From Pelagimonas sp. (GTDB lineage: Bacteria > Pseudomonadota > Alphaproteobacteria > Rhodobacterales > Rhodobacteraceae), in contig JAOARX010000023.1 of the NCBI GenBank assembly GCA_025210345.1, positions 1 to 64,000 on the forward strand: DNA of 64,000 nucleotides, in the 5' to 3' direction. The position numbers and the translations under genes were made by a program. The notes beneath the pieces are model-generated. The model was not told the origin of the DNA. It made no database searches and saw only the letters and a program-made list of their open reading frames with translations. Positions 47,401 to 56,042 of the stretch are shown one piece after another (positions within the stretch are counted from its first letter, which is position 1; every line of letters begins with the position of its first letter).

Positions 47401-47460
47401 GGGGGCTCTGCCCCCTTCGCCTTTGGCGAATTCCCCCGGGATATTTTGGACCCAAAGAAA
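47401..47460. repeat. REP-like intergenic element with two tandem hairpins
   Basis: GGGGGC-TCT-GCCCCC (47401-47415) is followed without gap by TTCGCC-TTT-GGCGAA (47416-47430), then CCCCCGGGATATTTTGGA and a purine-rich tail. Elements of the form GGGGGC-loop-GCCCCC plus CCCCCGGGATATTTTT recur between genes in Rhodobacterales genomes, from memory. This looks like one copy. Confidence 0.65.
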
Positions 47461-47475
47461 CCAGGCCTTCAGCTT

Positions 47476-47511
47476 AAAAGCCCCCGCGACACCAGGTCAG
47501 CGGGGGCTTTT
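47476..47511. terminator. Bidirectional intrinsic terminator
   Basis: AAAAGCCCCCGC (47476-47487), 12-base loop, GCGGGGGCTTTT (47500-47511). A perfect 12-bp stem with A and T tracts at its ends, placed between the convergent Ala/Glu-rich gene and the ferredoxin reductase gene. Confidence 0.9.
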
Positions 47512-47532
47512 CGTTTCACGATATGAACCGGA

Positions 47533-48402
47533 TTAGTCGAGGAAGGCTTTTTCGACCACATAGTGCTGCGGTTCCGAGTTCGCCCCTTCCACCAGCCCGT
47601 ATTCCTCGAACATCTCTTTGAGTTCGAGGTTGAAAGCCAGGTTGCCGCAGATCATCGCGCGGTCGCTTTCCGGGTTCAGCGGCGGAACCCCCAAATCTTC
47701 AAAGGCCTCGCCCGAGCGCATCAGATCCGTGATGCGGCCCATCTTGGGGCTCTCTTCACGGGTGGTGGTGGGGTAGTATTTGATTTTCTGCCAAAAGCCT
47801 TCGCCGATGACCTCGTTGAGAAGCTCGTCTTCTTTCAGGCTCTCGATCAGATCGCGACCATAGGTCAGTTCACCCACTTCGCGACAGGTGTGGGTGATGA
47901 TCACCTCATCGTAGTCTTCGTAGGTCTGAGGTTCGCGCAGCAGCGAGGCAAACGGTGCAAAGCCCGTTCCGGTGGCAAAGAACCAGATGCGTTTGCCGGG
48001 CAAAAGCGCGTCATGCACGAGGGTTCCAACGGGCTTTGGCCGCAGGATGATCTGGTCTCCGACCTCAATATGTTGCAGCATCGACGTCAGCGGTCCATCG
48101 GGCACCTTGATCGAATAGAACTCCAGCTCTTCGTCCCAGCTGGGCGACGCAATGGAATAGGCGCGCAAGAGCGGCTTTTCCTTGCCGGTTTTTTCGTTGG
48201 TGGTCATCAGGCCAATCATAACGAATTCGCCCGAGCGAAAGCGCAGGCTGGCCGGGCGCGTACAGCGGAACGAAAACAGCCGGTCGGTGTAGTGCTTGAC
48301 CTCGGTTACGGTCTGCGCATCGGGCACGGCCATTTTGCGCGGTTCGGGGGCCTTTTCGGCGGGGGCAGCGGATACGTCGGTCACGGGGGATAACTCTATC
48401 AT
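47533..48402 (-). CDS. fpr: Ferredoxin--NADP+ reductase
   Basis: A 289-residue flavoprotein of the bacterial FNR type. The FAD motif RAYSIASPSWDEELEFYSIK near residue 80 contains the RxYS signature; the NADP site begins IWFFATGTGFAPFASLLREP near 138; RAMICGNLAFNLELKEMFEE near 248 and the C-terminal HYVVEKAFLD are family features. The N-terminus has about 30 extra, Pro/Ala-rich residues. It could supply reduced ferredoxin for the sulfite reductase encoded just upstream on the same strand, which is inference from position and chemistry. Confidence 0.92.
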   Translation of the reverse strand: MIELSPVTDVSAAPAEKAPEPRKMAVPDAQTVTEVKHYTDRLFSFRCTRPASLRFRSGEFVMIGLMTTNEKTGKEKPLLRAYSIASPSWDEELEFYSIKVPDGPLTSMLQHIEVGDQIILRPKPVGTLVHDALLPGKRIWFFATGTGFAPFASLLREPQTYEDYDEVIITHTCREVGELTYGRDLIESLKEDELLNEVIGEGFWQKIKYYPTTTREESPKMGRITDLMRSGEAFEDLGVPPLNPESDRAMICGNLAFNLELKEMFEEYGLVEGANSEPQHYVVEKAFLD

Positions 48403-48489
48403 AGATTATGTCATCGGTGTCTTAAAACCGATGCCTTATACTAAGCTTTGATCTGTGTCAGGTGAAATGGGGAAACCTGGGGGGCGGCT

Positions 48490-48888
48490 TTACGCGGTGC
48501 GCAAAGACCCGCGCAGGCGTGCCTGATAGTCATGTTTGCGCCAGTCCGAGCGGAAAATCCAGTCCTCTTCGGGTTGCCGGGCCGCGAGGTCGTCGGAAAT
48601 TTCCACTTCGTCAAAGCCGGACCGCCGCGCCATGGCGTATTGATCTGCAATCACGTGCCCCCGGGCGCGAAGCCGTCCCGTATAGCCGCGCAGCCGCAAC
48701 AGCCGTGCCAAGGTAAAGCCGCGACCATCCGCGAAACTGGGAAAGTCGATGCGGATCATCTGCGTTCCACCATCGAAGGTCAGCGTTTCCGGGTCGGTGT
48801 CCGACGGCAGGTCAACCGCTGTCGCCCCGTCGAAATCCGTGGTCCAATCTTCGGGTGCAAAACCCGCATCGCGCACAATCACAGTCAT
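48490..48888 (-). CDS. DUF934 protein of the sulfate assimilation operon
   Basis: A 132-residue protein (MTVIVRDAGFAPEDW, then IDFPSFADGRGFTLARLLRL and GHVIADQYAMARRSGFDEVE) matching DUF934. These proteins accompany cysI and cysH in many proteobacteria and are presumed to act in sulfite reduction, perhaps as an electron-transfer or assembly partner. ATG 48888 overlaps the cysH stop by four bases. It is last in the cys operon. Confidence 0.88.
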   Translation of the reverse strand: MTVIVRDAGFAPEDWTTDFDGATAVDLPSDTDPETLTFDGGTQMIRIDFPSFADGRGFTLARLLRLRGYTGRLRARGHVIADQYAMARRSGFDEVEISDDLAARQPEEDWIFRSDWRKHDYQARLRGSLRTA

Positions 48889-49667
48889 GCCGTTTCTCCT
48901 GTTCGGACGGGTTTGCCATTTTCGAAATGGATCCCGCATTCCTGTTTGTCCTGTCCACGCCAGCGCCCCGCACGTGGGTCTTCGCCGGGTTTGACCTTGC
49001 TGGTGCAGGGGGCGCAGCCGATGCTGGGATAGCCCTGCGCCACCAACGGATGCCGTGGCAGGCGGTTTTCTTCCATATAGGCGCGCACATCCTGCGGACC
49101 CCAATGTGCCAGCGGATTGACCTTGATGCGGCCGGTTTCCTCTTCGAGTTCAAAGAACTCAAGCGCGCTGCGGGTCTGCGCCTGATAGCGTTTGCGCCCG
49201 GTGATCCAGCCGTCATACCCATCAAGTGCAGCGTTCAGAGGTTGGGTCTTGCGCAGGTCGCAACAGCGATCCTGGTCGGATAGTTTCAACGCGCCATAGG
49301 GGTCATGAGCGTCCAGAACCGCCTGGTCAGCCTTGATGATACGCAGGTTGTCCAGTCGCAGGCGTTCGGCGATTTCCTGTTGATAAACAAGGGTCTCTGG
49401 AAACAGAAACCGCGTGTCGATGAACAAGACCGGCGTCATCCGATCCACCATTGCCACCAAATGCAGCAGTGCGACGGATTCAGCGCCAAAGCTGGAAACC
49501 ATGGCAATGCGACCCGCATCCGGATCCCGCAGCGCCCCCTCCAGCACGGCGGTGGCCCCGTGGTGGCGATAGCGCGTGTTCAGCGCCGCCACCCGGGATT
49601 TGAGGTCTGAACGATCGGGCACCGCGCCCGTATTGCGCCCGGGAAACCCGGCAGAGGTGTTTTTCAT
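48885..49667 (-). CDS. cysH: Assimilatory adenylyl-sulfate/phosphoadenylyl-sulfate reductase
   Basis: A 260-residue PP-loop-fold reductase that converts APS (or PAPS) to sulfite with thioredoxin. MVSSFGAESVALLHLVAMVD near residue 55 is the nucleotide loop, followed by PVLFIDTRFLFPET. The Cys pairs RCCDLRK near 134 and IGCAPCT near 218 are the ligands of the [4Fe-4S] cluster found in the APS-reducing type, and the catalytic Cys lies in KQECGIHF near 244. The cluster ligands favour APS as substrate. It sits between cysI and the DUF934 gene. Confidence 0.93.
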   Translation of the reverse strand: MKNTSAGFPGRNTGAVPDRSDLKSRVAALNTRYRHHGATAVLEGALRDPDAGRIAMVSSFGAESVALLHLVAMVDRMTPVLFIDTRFLFPETLVYQQEIAERLRLDNLRIIKADQAVLDAHDPYGALKLSDQDRCCDLRKTQPLNAALDGYDGWITGRKRYQAQTRSALEFFELEEETGRIKVNPLAHWGPQDVRAYMEENRLPRHPLVAQGYPSIGCAPCTSKVKPGEDPRAGRWRGQDKQECGIHFENGKPVRTGETA

Positions 49668-49670
49668 CTC

Positions 49671-51341
49671 TTACGCGGCCTTGGTCCGCTGGGCTGCTTC
49701 GCCATAAAGCGCCTCTTTGAACGGGGGCAGGCCCACGCGCGCAAAGGTGGCAAGGAATGCTTCGTCTTTGCTCGAACGTTGTTCCAGATAAGCCTGAACA
49801 ATTCGTTCAATTGCCGGGATGATCTCATCCGCGGAAAAGCCCGGCCCGGTGCGTTGACCCACGGCGGCGGTTTCCGTGTGATCGCCCCCCAGCGTGATCT
49901 GGTAGTTTTCTACCCCGGCCCGATCAAGCCCCAGGATGCCGATGTGTCCCACGTGGTGGTGACCGCAGGCATTGATGCAGCCCGAGATCTTGATCTTGAG
50001 ATCACCGATTTCATGTTCAAGCTTGAGCTCATCAAAGCGGGTTGCGATCTCTTGGGCGATCGGGATCGACCGGGCGGTTGCCAGGGCGCAATAGTCCATG
50101 CCGGGGCAGGCAATGATGTCGGAAATCAAACCGATGTTCGCCGTGGCCAGACCGGCCTGTTTCAGCTCGGCGTGGATCGCGGGCAGATCCGCCTTGTGCA
50201 CATGCGGCAGCACCACGTTTTGTTCGTGGCTGATGCGCAGCTCATCATGGCCAAAGCGTTTCGCCAGATCCGCCATCACGCGCATCTGGTCTGCCGTGGC
50301 ATCCCCCGGAGTTGCCCCATGCGCCTTGATCGAGATCTGCGCAATCGCATAGCCCGGCGCCTTGTGGGCGCTCAGGTTGGTATCGGCCCATGCGCGGAAC
50401 ACGGGATCGTTGTCATAGGCCAGATCATAGGGCGCCGTATCGCGAACCGCAAAGTCGGGCGCGCGGAAATGGGCTTGGATCTCTTGCAAGAGCGCCCGAT
50501 CCGCCCCGGCAAACGCGGCTTTGGTTTCCTCAAAGCGCTTGGCGACCAGGTCGCGGATTTCCTCGATGCCGTGCTCATGCACGGTGATCTTGATGCGCGC
50601 TTTGTATTTGTTGTCGCGCCGACCCAGCAGGTTCCAGACGCTCACCACCGCTTCAAGATAGGGCAGCAGGTCTTCGGGCGGCAGGAAGTCATGGATGACC
50701 TTGCCGATCGTCGGCGTGCGCCCGAGACCGCCGCCCACGATCACCTCAAAGCCCGCGACGCCGTCGCGCGCGACCATGCGCAGGCCAATGTCATGCGCCT
50801 TGGTTACGGCGCGGTCATTGGGGCTGCCGGTGATGGCGATCTTGAACTTGCGGGGCATGAACTGGAATTCCGGGTGGTCGGTGGACCATTGGCGGATCAG
50901 TTCGGCCACGGGGCGCGGATCAGCGATTTCGTCCTCGGCGGCCCCGGCAAAGTGGTCGGCGGTCACGTTACGGATCGTGTTGCCAGAGGTCTGGATGGCA
51001 TGCAGGCCGACCTCGGCCAGCGCATCCAGCATATCGGGCACATCGCTAAGCTTGGGCCAGTTGTACTGGATGTTCTGGCGGGTGGTGAAATGGCCATAGC
51101 CCTTGTCCCAGCGCTCGGCCAGGTAGGCCAGCTGTTTCATCTGGGCCGAATTCAGCGTGCCATAGGGGATCGCGACCCGCAGCATATAGGCGTGCAGTTG
51201 CAGATAAAGCCCGTTCATCAGGCGCAGCGGTTTGAATTCATCTTCGGTCAGGGCGCCCGAAATCCGGCGCTCGACCTGCGCACGGAACTGCGCGTTGCGC
51301 TGTGTCAGAAATTCGCGGTCAAAGTCGTTGTACTTATACAT
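49671..51341 (-). CDS. cysI: Sulfite reductase hemoprotein (nitrite/sulfite reductase family)
   Basis: A 556-residue siroheme/[4Fe-4S] enzyme reducing sulfite to sulfide. The Arg/Lys-rich substrate site is seen in RWDKGYGHFTTRQNIQYNWP near residue 65. The cluster/siroheme Cys pairs are CPGMDYCALATARSIP near 425 and SGCINACGHHHVGHIGI near 467. ATG 51341 (MYKYNDFDREF) is the family start; the frame upstream overlaps the DUF2849 gene. Siroheme for it would come from the CysG methyltransferase in the same operon. The electron donor may be ferredoxin. Confidence 0.93.
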   Translation of the reverse strand: MYKYNDFDREFLTQRNAQFRAQVERRISGALTEDEFKPLRLMNGLYLQLHAYMLRVAIPYGTLNSAQMKQLAYLAERWDKGYGHFTTRQNIQYNWPKLSDVPDMLDALAEVGLHAIQTSGNTIRNVTADHFAGAAEDEIADPRPVAELIRQWSTDHPEFQFMPRKFKIAITGSPNDRAVTKAHDIGLRMVARDGVAGFEVIVGGGLGRTPTIGKVIHDFLPPEDLLPYLEAVVSVWNLLGRRDNKYKARIKITVHEHGIEEIRDLVAKRFEETKAAFAGADRALLQEIQAHFRAPDFAVRDTAPYDLAYDNDPVFRAWADTNLSAHKAPGYAIAQISIKAHGATPGDATADQMRVMADLAKRFGHDELRISHEQNVVLPHVHKADLPAIHAELKQAGLATANIGLISDIIACPGMDYCALATARSIPIAQEIATRFDELKLEHEIGDLKIKISGCINACGHHHVGHIGILGLDRAGVENYQITLGGDHTETAAVGQRTGPGFSADEIIPAIERIVQAYLEQRSSKDEAFLATFARVGLPPFKEALYGEAAQRTKAA

Positions 51342-51639
51342 GGGTTTCTTCCTGCTTTCCGTGGCGATAGTTCGACGGTCCGGTGCGGCGGAACTCTTCG
51401 CGGAAGTGGGTGGGTTGGGGGCCTGCATCAGACGGGGCGACATCGGCCAGATAAACACCGACAACCTCGTGGTCTCGGGCGCTGGCTTCGACCAGGCGCA
51501 GCTGTGCATGGGCCTCATCGGTCAGAATCTCGGCCTGTGAGAGTTCGGGCGACCAGGCGTCATCGGCGGTCAGATAGACCACATCCCCTTCGATCAGGGC
51601 ATTGGCGGTCAGGACTTTGGGGGTGAATTCGCGGGGCAT
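51334..51639 (-). CDS. DUF2849 protein of the cys operon
   Basis: A 101-residue protein (PREFTPKVLTANALIEGDVV, later LVEASARDHEVVGVYLADVA) matching DUF2849, which lies between cysG and cysI in alphaproteobacteria. It ends eight bases inside the cysI start region and shares one base with the cysG stop, so all three are coupled. Function unknown; a sulfite-reductase-associated role is suggested by constant linkage. Confidence 0.88.
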   Translation of the reverse strand: MPREFTPKVLTANALIEGDVVYLTADDAWSPELSQAEILTDEAHAQLRLVEASARDHEVVGVYLADVAPSDAGPQPTHFREEFRRTGPSNYRHGKQEETHV

Positions 51640-52451
51640 TACGAGACCTCTCGTGCGAGAACGGGGTGATCGGCGACATCGCGCGGGGCGAGGCCATACA
51701 AAAGAAGGGCGGGGCCGTTCAGGGCCTGGGCGTCTAGCGTGGCGGGCAGGTCGGCCAAGGTGCTGGCCAGCACCCGTTGATCGCCGCGCGAGGCGTTTTC
51801 GACCACGGTGACCGGCGTGTCAGGCGCAGCGCCATGCATCAACAGTCGCCCCTGAATAAAGCGCGCGGCTTTCTTGCCCATGTAGATGGCGGTGACTTCG
51901 CCGTGCTGCGCCAGCGCGCGCCAATCCTGATCGGCAAAGCCTTTCATGTCGTGGCCGGTGATGATCCGGGCCGAGGCATTGCGCCCGCGACGTGTCAGCG
52001 ACTGGCCAATGCCCGCCACCGCGGCAGAGGCCGCCGTGATGCCCGGCACGATGTGAAACGGCAGACCGGCCTCTTCGAGGGCCTCGATCTCTTCGTCCAG
52101 GCGCCCAAAGATGGTGCAATCGCCCCCTTTCAGACGCACGACCCGCAGCCCCTGACGGGCGTATTTCACATTCAGCGCGTCAATATGGGCCTGCGGCGTC
52201 GAGGGGCCAAAGCCCTCTTTGCCCACATCCACCAACCTGGCCTGATGTCCGGCAAGGGCCAGAACTCCCGCGCTGACCAGGCGGTCATGGATGATCACAT
52301 CGGCCTCTTGCAAGGCCTTGAGCGCCTTGATCGTCAAAAGGTCAGGATCGCCGGGCCCCGCGCCGACGAAACAGACCGGCATGAGCGGCATTGCGTCCCG
52401 ATGGCCCTTGGCCCGGGATGTCACTGTGCGGAATATGCGCTGCAAAACCAT
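51639..52451 (-). CDS. cysG: Uroporphyrinogen-III C-methyltransferase (siroheme synthesis)
   Basis: A 270-residue SUMT enzyme making precorrin-2, the siroheme precursor. VCFVGAGPGDPDLLTIKALK near residue 26 is the SAM-binding start, RLKGGDCTIFGRLDEEIEAL near 108, and VPGITAASAAVAGIGQSLTRR near 140. The precorrin-2 dehydrogenase/ferrochelatase half of E. coli CysG is absent, so those steps must be encoded elsewhere. ATG 52451 follows AAAGGAGACCACC; an internal ATG at 52391 would also fit the catalytic core. First gene of the cys operon. Confidence 0.93.
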   Translation of the reverse strand: MVLQRIFRTVTSRAKGHRDAMPLMPVCFVGAGPGDPDLLTIKALKALQEADVIIHDRLVSAGVLALAGHQARLVDVGKEGFGPSTPQAHIDALNVKYARQGLRVVRLKGGDCTIFGRLDEEIEALEEAGLPFHIVPGITAASAAVAGIGQSLTRRGRNASARIITGHDMKGFADQDWRALAQHGEVTAIYMGKKAARFIQGRLLMHGAAPDTPVTVVENASRGDQRVLASTLADLPATLDAQALNGPALLLYGLAPRDVADHPVLAREVS

Positions 52452-52593
52452 GGTGGTCTCCTTTCGTCTTTCTGAGTGTGATTTAGGAAATTGTCCCCCT
52501 ATTTGCCTAGCCCCTTGCGGAAATAAGGAAAGTTGTTCTATCAGGGTGGCAGATCGGGCGTTTGGTTCCCGAAAAGGCCAAAATCAGGAACAG

Positions 52594-53052
52594 ATGATGA
52601 AAATCGACGCAACAGACCGGAAAATTCTTGTCGAACTGCAACGCGACGCGGCACAATCGCTGGATGAAATCGCGCGGACGGTGGGGTCGTCAAAGACGCC
52701 AGTATGGAACCGAATTCGCAAAATGAAAGAGGCCGGGGTCATCGGCCCGCAGACCGTTGTGCTGGATGCCGAGGCGCTGGGGTTCGAAGCGACATTCTTT
52801 GTGTTGATCCGCACATCCGAGCACGAGGCCGACTGGCAGGCCAAGTTCCTGACGGCCCTGCGCGAACGTCCCGAAGTGCAAGAAGCGCACCGGCTGGCCG
52901 GCGACATCGACTATATCCTCAAGGTGCGCGTCGCCAATGCACGCGCCTATGACGTGTTCTATCAGGCGCTGATTTCAGAGGTCAAAGTGCACAATGTGAC
53001 GGCGCTTTTGTCGATGGAAGAGATCAAGGCCACCACCGCGTTGCCGCTTTAG
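52594..53052 (+). CDS. Lrp/AsnC-family transcriptional regulator, divergent to the cys operon
   Basis: A 152-residue Lrp-type regulator. The N-terminal winged helix is KIDATDRKILVELQRDAAQS, followed by DEIARTVGSSKTPVWNRIRK. The C-terminal RAM domain includes GDIDYILKVRVANARAYDVF near residue 105. It is transcribed away from cysG with a 142-base shared promoter region, so it probably controls the sulfate operon, perhaps sensing cysteine or a related amino acid. ATG 52594 has AGGA five bases upstream; ATG 52597 is equally possible. Its last four bases overlap the convergent P450 gene. Confidence 0.88.
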   Translation: MMKIDATDRKILVELQRDAAQSLDEIARTVGSSKTPVWNRIRKMKEAGVIGPQTVVLDAEALGFEATFFVLIRTSEHEADWQAKFLTALRERPEVQEAHRLAGDIDYILKVRVANARAYDVFYQALISEVKVHNVTALLSMEEIKATTALPL

Positions 53053-54236
53053 ACGCGGACCATCAGCCGTTCCAGCCCATGGAAATGATAGAGGTTGGCA
53101 TAGTGCGGCGGGGCACTCAGGCGCAGCTGCGGGCAACGCTCGAACAGGATTGTCAGGGCAATCCGCATCTCAAGCCGTGCAAGCGGGGCGCCAATGCAAA
53201 AATGCAGCCCCGCCCCAAAACTGGTGTTGGTCTGGATGGGGCGCCGGGGATCAAATCGCTGCGGGGCGTCCCATACCGCCGCATCGCGATTTGCCGCGCC
53301 CAACAGCAAGGCGACCTGATCGCCGCGTTGGAAACGGTGGCCAAACAGCGTGATCTCTTCATAGGCGTAGCGCGTGAACATATGCAAAGGTGGATCGTGG
53401 CGCAGGATCTCTTCGACGGTGGTGTCGGCCGTGTCCGGCGTGATCCGCAGATCATGTTCCAACAGTGCTTTTACGCCGTTGCCCAAGGTGTGCACCGTGG
53501 CCTCATGCCCGGCATTCAACAGCAAGATACAGGTTGTGATCAGCTCATCGGTGCTGAGACGCGTGCCTTCCTCTTCGGCGCTGATGAGATGTGAGATCAA
53601 ATCATCCGCAGGGCTCTTGCGGCGTGTTTGCACATAGGCCCGCAGATAGTCTGAAAACGCCTGGGCAGCATCGGCGGCCCGCTGTTCCACATTGTGATCA
53701 CGCCGGGCCTGATACATGGCGACCATGTCGTTGGACCACTGCAGCAACTGCGGCCCCATCTCTTCGGGGATGCCCAGCAGGCGACAAATCACGATGATCG
53801 GGATGGGTTGCGCAAAGGCGCTTAGGAGATCAAAGCTCTGGTCTTGCGGGAACGCATCGATCAACCGGTGGCTCAGGGTTGTGATCTCGGGGGTAAGCGC
53901 CTTGATCCGTCTGGACGTGAAGGCCCGCAACACCAACCCACGCAGCCGCGTGTGGCTGGGGGGTTCCAGTTCGAGCAAGGAGTGCTGTTCGACGGCGTAG
54001 AACGGTTTCAAATGCGCAGGCGGATCCTGCGTCAATTCGGCCGGGATCTCGCGCCCGAACCGGCGATCGCGCAGCAGGGCGCTGACCGCCCGATGCGACA
54101 CCGCGCAGGGCATGTTGTAGGCCTCCCAAAACGCCAGGTCATTGGGGCAGTCCTGGGCGCCGCGCAGGGTTTCGTAGAACGCATAGGGGTTCTGTACAAA
54201 GGAGGGGTCGGTCGGGGATTGGGAAAAACGCTGCAT
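53049..54236 (-). CDS. Cytochrome P450
   Basis: A 395-residue bacterial P450. The oxygen-binding I-helix motif is LLNAGHEATVHTLG near residue 240 (GHEAT; the usual acidic-Thr pair is present). The ExxR is seen in VEEILRHDPPLH, and the heme loop is FGAGLHFCIGAPLARLE near 343, with the Cys thiolate. EDMGPQLLQWS-type helices precede it. No redox partner is adjacent, although a ferredoxin reductase lies nearby. Substrate unknown. It is convergent with the Lrp gene. Confidence 0.93.
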   Translation of the reverse strand: MQRFSQSPTDPSFVQNPYAFYETLRGAQDCPNDLAFWEAYNMPCAVSHRAVSALLRDRRFGREIPAELTQDPPAHLKPFYAVEQHSLLELEPPSHTRLRGLVLRAFTSRRIKALTPEITTLSHRLIDAFPQDQSFDLLSAFAQPIPIIVICRLLGIPEEMGPQLLQWSNDMVAMYQARRDHNVEQRAADAAQAFSDYLRAYVQTRRKSPADDLISHLISAEEEGTRLSTDELITTCILLLNAGHEATVHTLGNGVKALLEHDLRITPDTADTTVEEILRHDPPLHMFTRYAYEEITLFGHRFQRGDQVALLLGAANRDAAVWDAPQRFDPRRPIQTNTSFGAGLHFCIGAPLARLEMRIALTILFERCPQLRLSAPPHYANLYHFHGLERLMVRV

Positions 54237-54290
54237 TCGGGCAAGGTGACCTGACTTGGCAACGGGTGCAAGGGGGCGCTAGGAAGGGGG

Positions 54291-56042
54291 ATGTTTCGAA
54301 CGATCTATCCCCGCGCGTTGGTGGTGACGCTGTTTTTGACCCTTGTGGCCGGGTTGGGGTGGGGGGTCTGGCTATATGGCCACGCGCAAGCCCTTGATCA
54401 GGTGTCTGCCCGCGGGCAGGCGGATCTGGCGCTTGCGTCAGACAGGCTGGTGGCGCGGCTACAGCGGTATCGCTCGGTGGCGGTGCATCTGGTCGAACAT
54501 CCTGAACTGGCGCGCCTGCATGCGGGAACTCTTGCTGATGCTGCGCAGCGGCTGTTGCTGAAAAGCGCAGACCGGACCGGTGCGCTTGAGGCATTTTATG
54601 CAAATCGTGACGGACGTGTTCTGGCCTCTGCATCGGGCCGTCCGCAGGGGCAGATGGCGGACAAGGCCTGGTTTCAGCGGGCCTTGGACGGGGCGTTGGG
54701 GGTCTCTCACGGATGGGATCCGCGATATGGGCGGGTGTTTTATTTCTCAACCCCGGCTTTTGAGCCTTCGGGAAAAGTTCGTGGCGTTCTGACGCTAATC
54801 GTCAGTGTGTCAGTTGTTGAGGGCGATTGGCGCGGGTCCAACCCGGCGGTGATGTTCCTGGATGACAGAAATGAGGTTTTTGTCACCAACCGATCTGAGC
54901 TGTTGTCCTGGGTCTTCTCCGAGACCGGTGTGATGGGGGCGGACAAGCAAAACGCCCGTCTCATCCGCCGACAGAAAGCCGGGCATCAGATTTGGGAACA
55001 GGATTTTAGCCCCTATGTGCCGCAAAACGCCCTTTACCTGACCCGACCCTTGCCCGTGATTGGCATGACGGGACTGGCGTTGGTGGATGCGACCCCCGCG
55101 GACCGGCTTGCGGCGCTTCAAGCGGCGGTTGTGGTGGCGCTGTGCCTGGTATTTGGGCTGATGCTGTTCTTTGCGACGGTGCGGCGCAGGGCGCTTGCAA
55201 GCGCCAATAGCCTGCTGGAAGAACGCGTTCAAAACCGCACGCTGGATCTGGAAACCGCCAACACCGCGTTGCGCCATGAGATCACGGAACGCGAAGAGGC
55301 CGAGGCGGCGCTGCGTCGTGCACAGGCCGATCTGGTGCAGGCGGGCAAGCTCTCGGCGTTGGGGCAGATGTCAGCAGGGATCAGCCACGAACTGAACCAG
55401 CCGCTGATGGCGATCCGGCAATTTGCAGAAAACGGGGGCGCTTTTTTGGAACGTGGTCGTGTGGATCGGGTGCGTGACAATCTGACAAGAATTGCCGATT
55501 TGTCACACAGGGCGGCGCGCATCATTCGAAACCTGCGGTCCTTTGCGCGCAATGAAAATGAGCCGGTGGGCCGGGTGGATCTGTCAGAGGTGCTGAAGCA
55601 GGCGGTTGAACTGACCGAGACACGGCTGAGGAGTGATCAAGTGTTGCTTAATCTGAATGCTCCAGATCAGAATTGCTTCGTTCGTGGTGGCGAAGTTCGA
55701 TTGACCCAGGTTTTTGTCAACCTCATCAACAATGCCGCCGACGCCATGCATGGACAGTCTGAGAAACAGATCTGGCTGCGTTTGGAAATGGCAGAAAAAC
55801 CACGGGTGCAAATCCGTGATCTTGGACCGGGGATCGCCGATCCGGAACGGATCTTTGAGCCGTTTTATACCACCAAGGAGGTGGGGGATGGCATGGGCTT
55901 GGGGCTGTCGATTTCCTATGGTCTTGTTCAAAGCTTTGGGGGTCAGATCCGGGGCAGGAACACCGAACAGGGCGCAGAATTTACCGTCGAGCTGGATTAC
56001 TGGCCCGAAGCCGAAACGCAACCAAGGAGCCCCTCAGCATGA
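54291..56042 (+). CDS. dctB: C4-dicarboxylate sensor histidine kinase
   Basis: A 583-residue membrane kinase. TM1 lies at residues 8-28 and TM2 near 278-298, flanking a periplasmic double-PDC/cache domain (VLASASGRPQGQMADKAWFQ near 105). The kinase core has the H box GISHELNQPLMAIRQFAENG near residue 365, the N box NLINNAADAM near 480, and DLGPGI plus MGLGLSISYG. A short coiled-coil links TM2 to the kinase. The stop overlaps dctD (ATGA), and the TRAP transporter follows, supporting dicarboxylate sensing. Confidence 0.92.
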   Translation: MFRTIYPRALVVTLFLTLVAGLGWGVWLYGHAQALDQVSARGQADLALASDRLVARLQRYRSVAVHLVEHPELARLHAGTLADAAQRLLLKSADRTGALEAFYANRDGRVLASASGRPQGQMADKAWFQRALDGALGVSHGWDPRYGRVFYFSTPAFEPSGKVRGVLTLIVSVSVVEGDWRGSNPAVMFLDDRNEVFVTNRSELLSWVFSETGVMGADKQNARLIRRQKAGHQIWEQDFSPYVPQNALYLTRPLPVIGMTGLALVDATPADRLAALQAAVVVALCLVFGLMLFFATVRRRALASANSLLEERVQNRTLDLETANTALRHEITEREEAEAALRRAQADLVQAGKLSALGQMSAGISHELNQPLMAIRQFAENGGAFLERGRVDRVRDNLTRIADLSHRAARIIRNLRSFARNENEPVGRVDLSEVLKQAVELTETRLRSDQVLLNLNAPDQNCFVRGGEVRLTQVFVNLINNAADAMHGQSEKQIWLRLEMAEKPRVQIRDLGPGIADPERIFEPFYTTKEVGDGMGLGLSISYGLVQSFGGQIRGRNTEQGAEFTVELDYWPEAETQPRSPSA

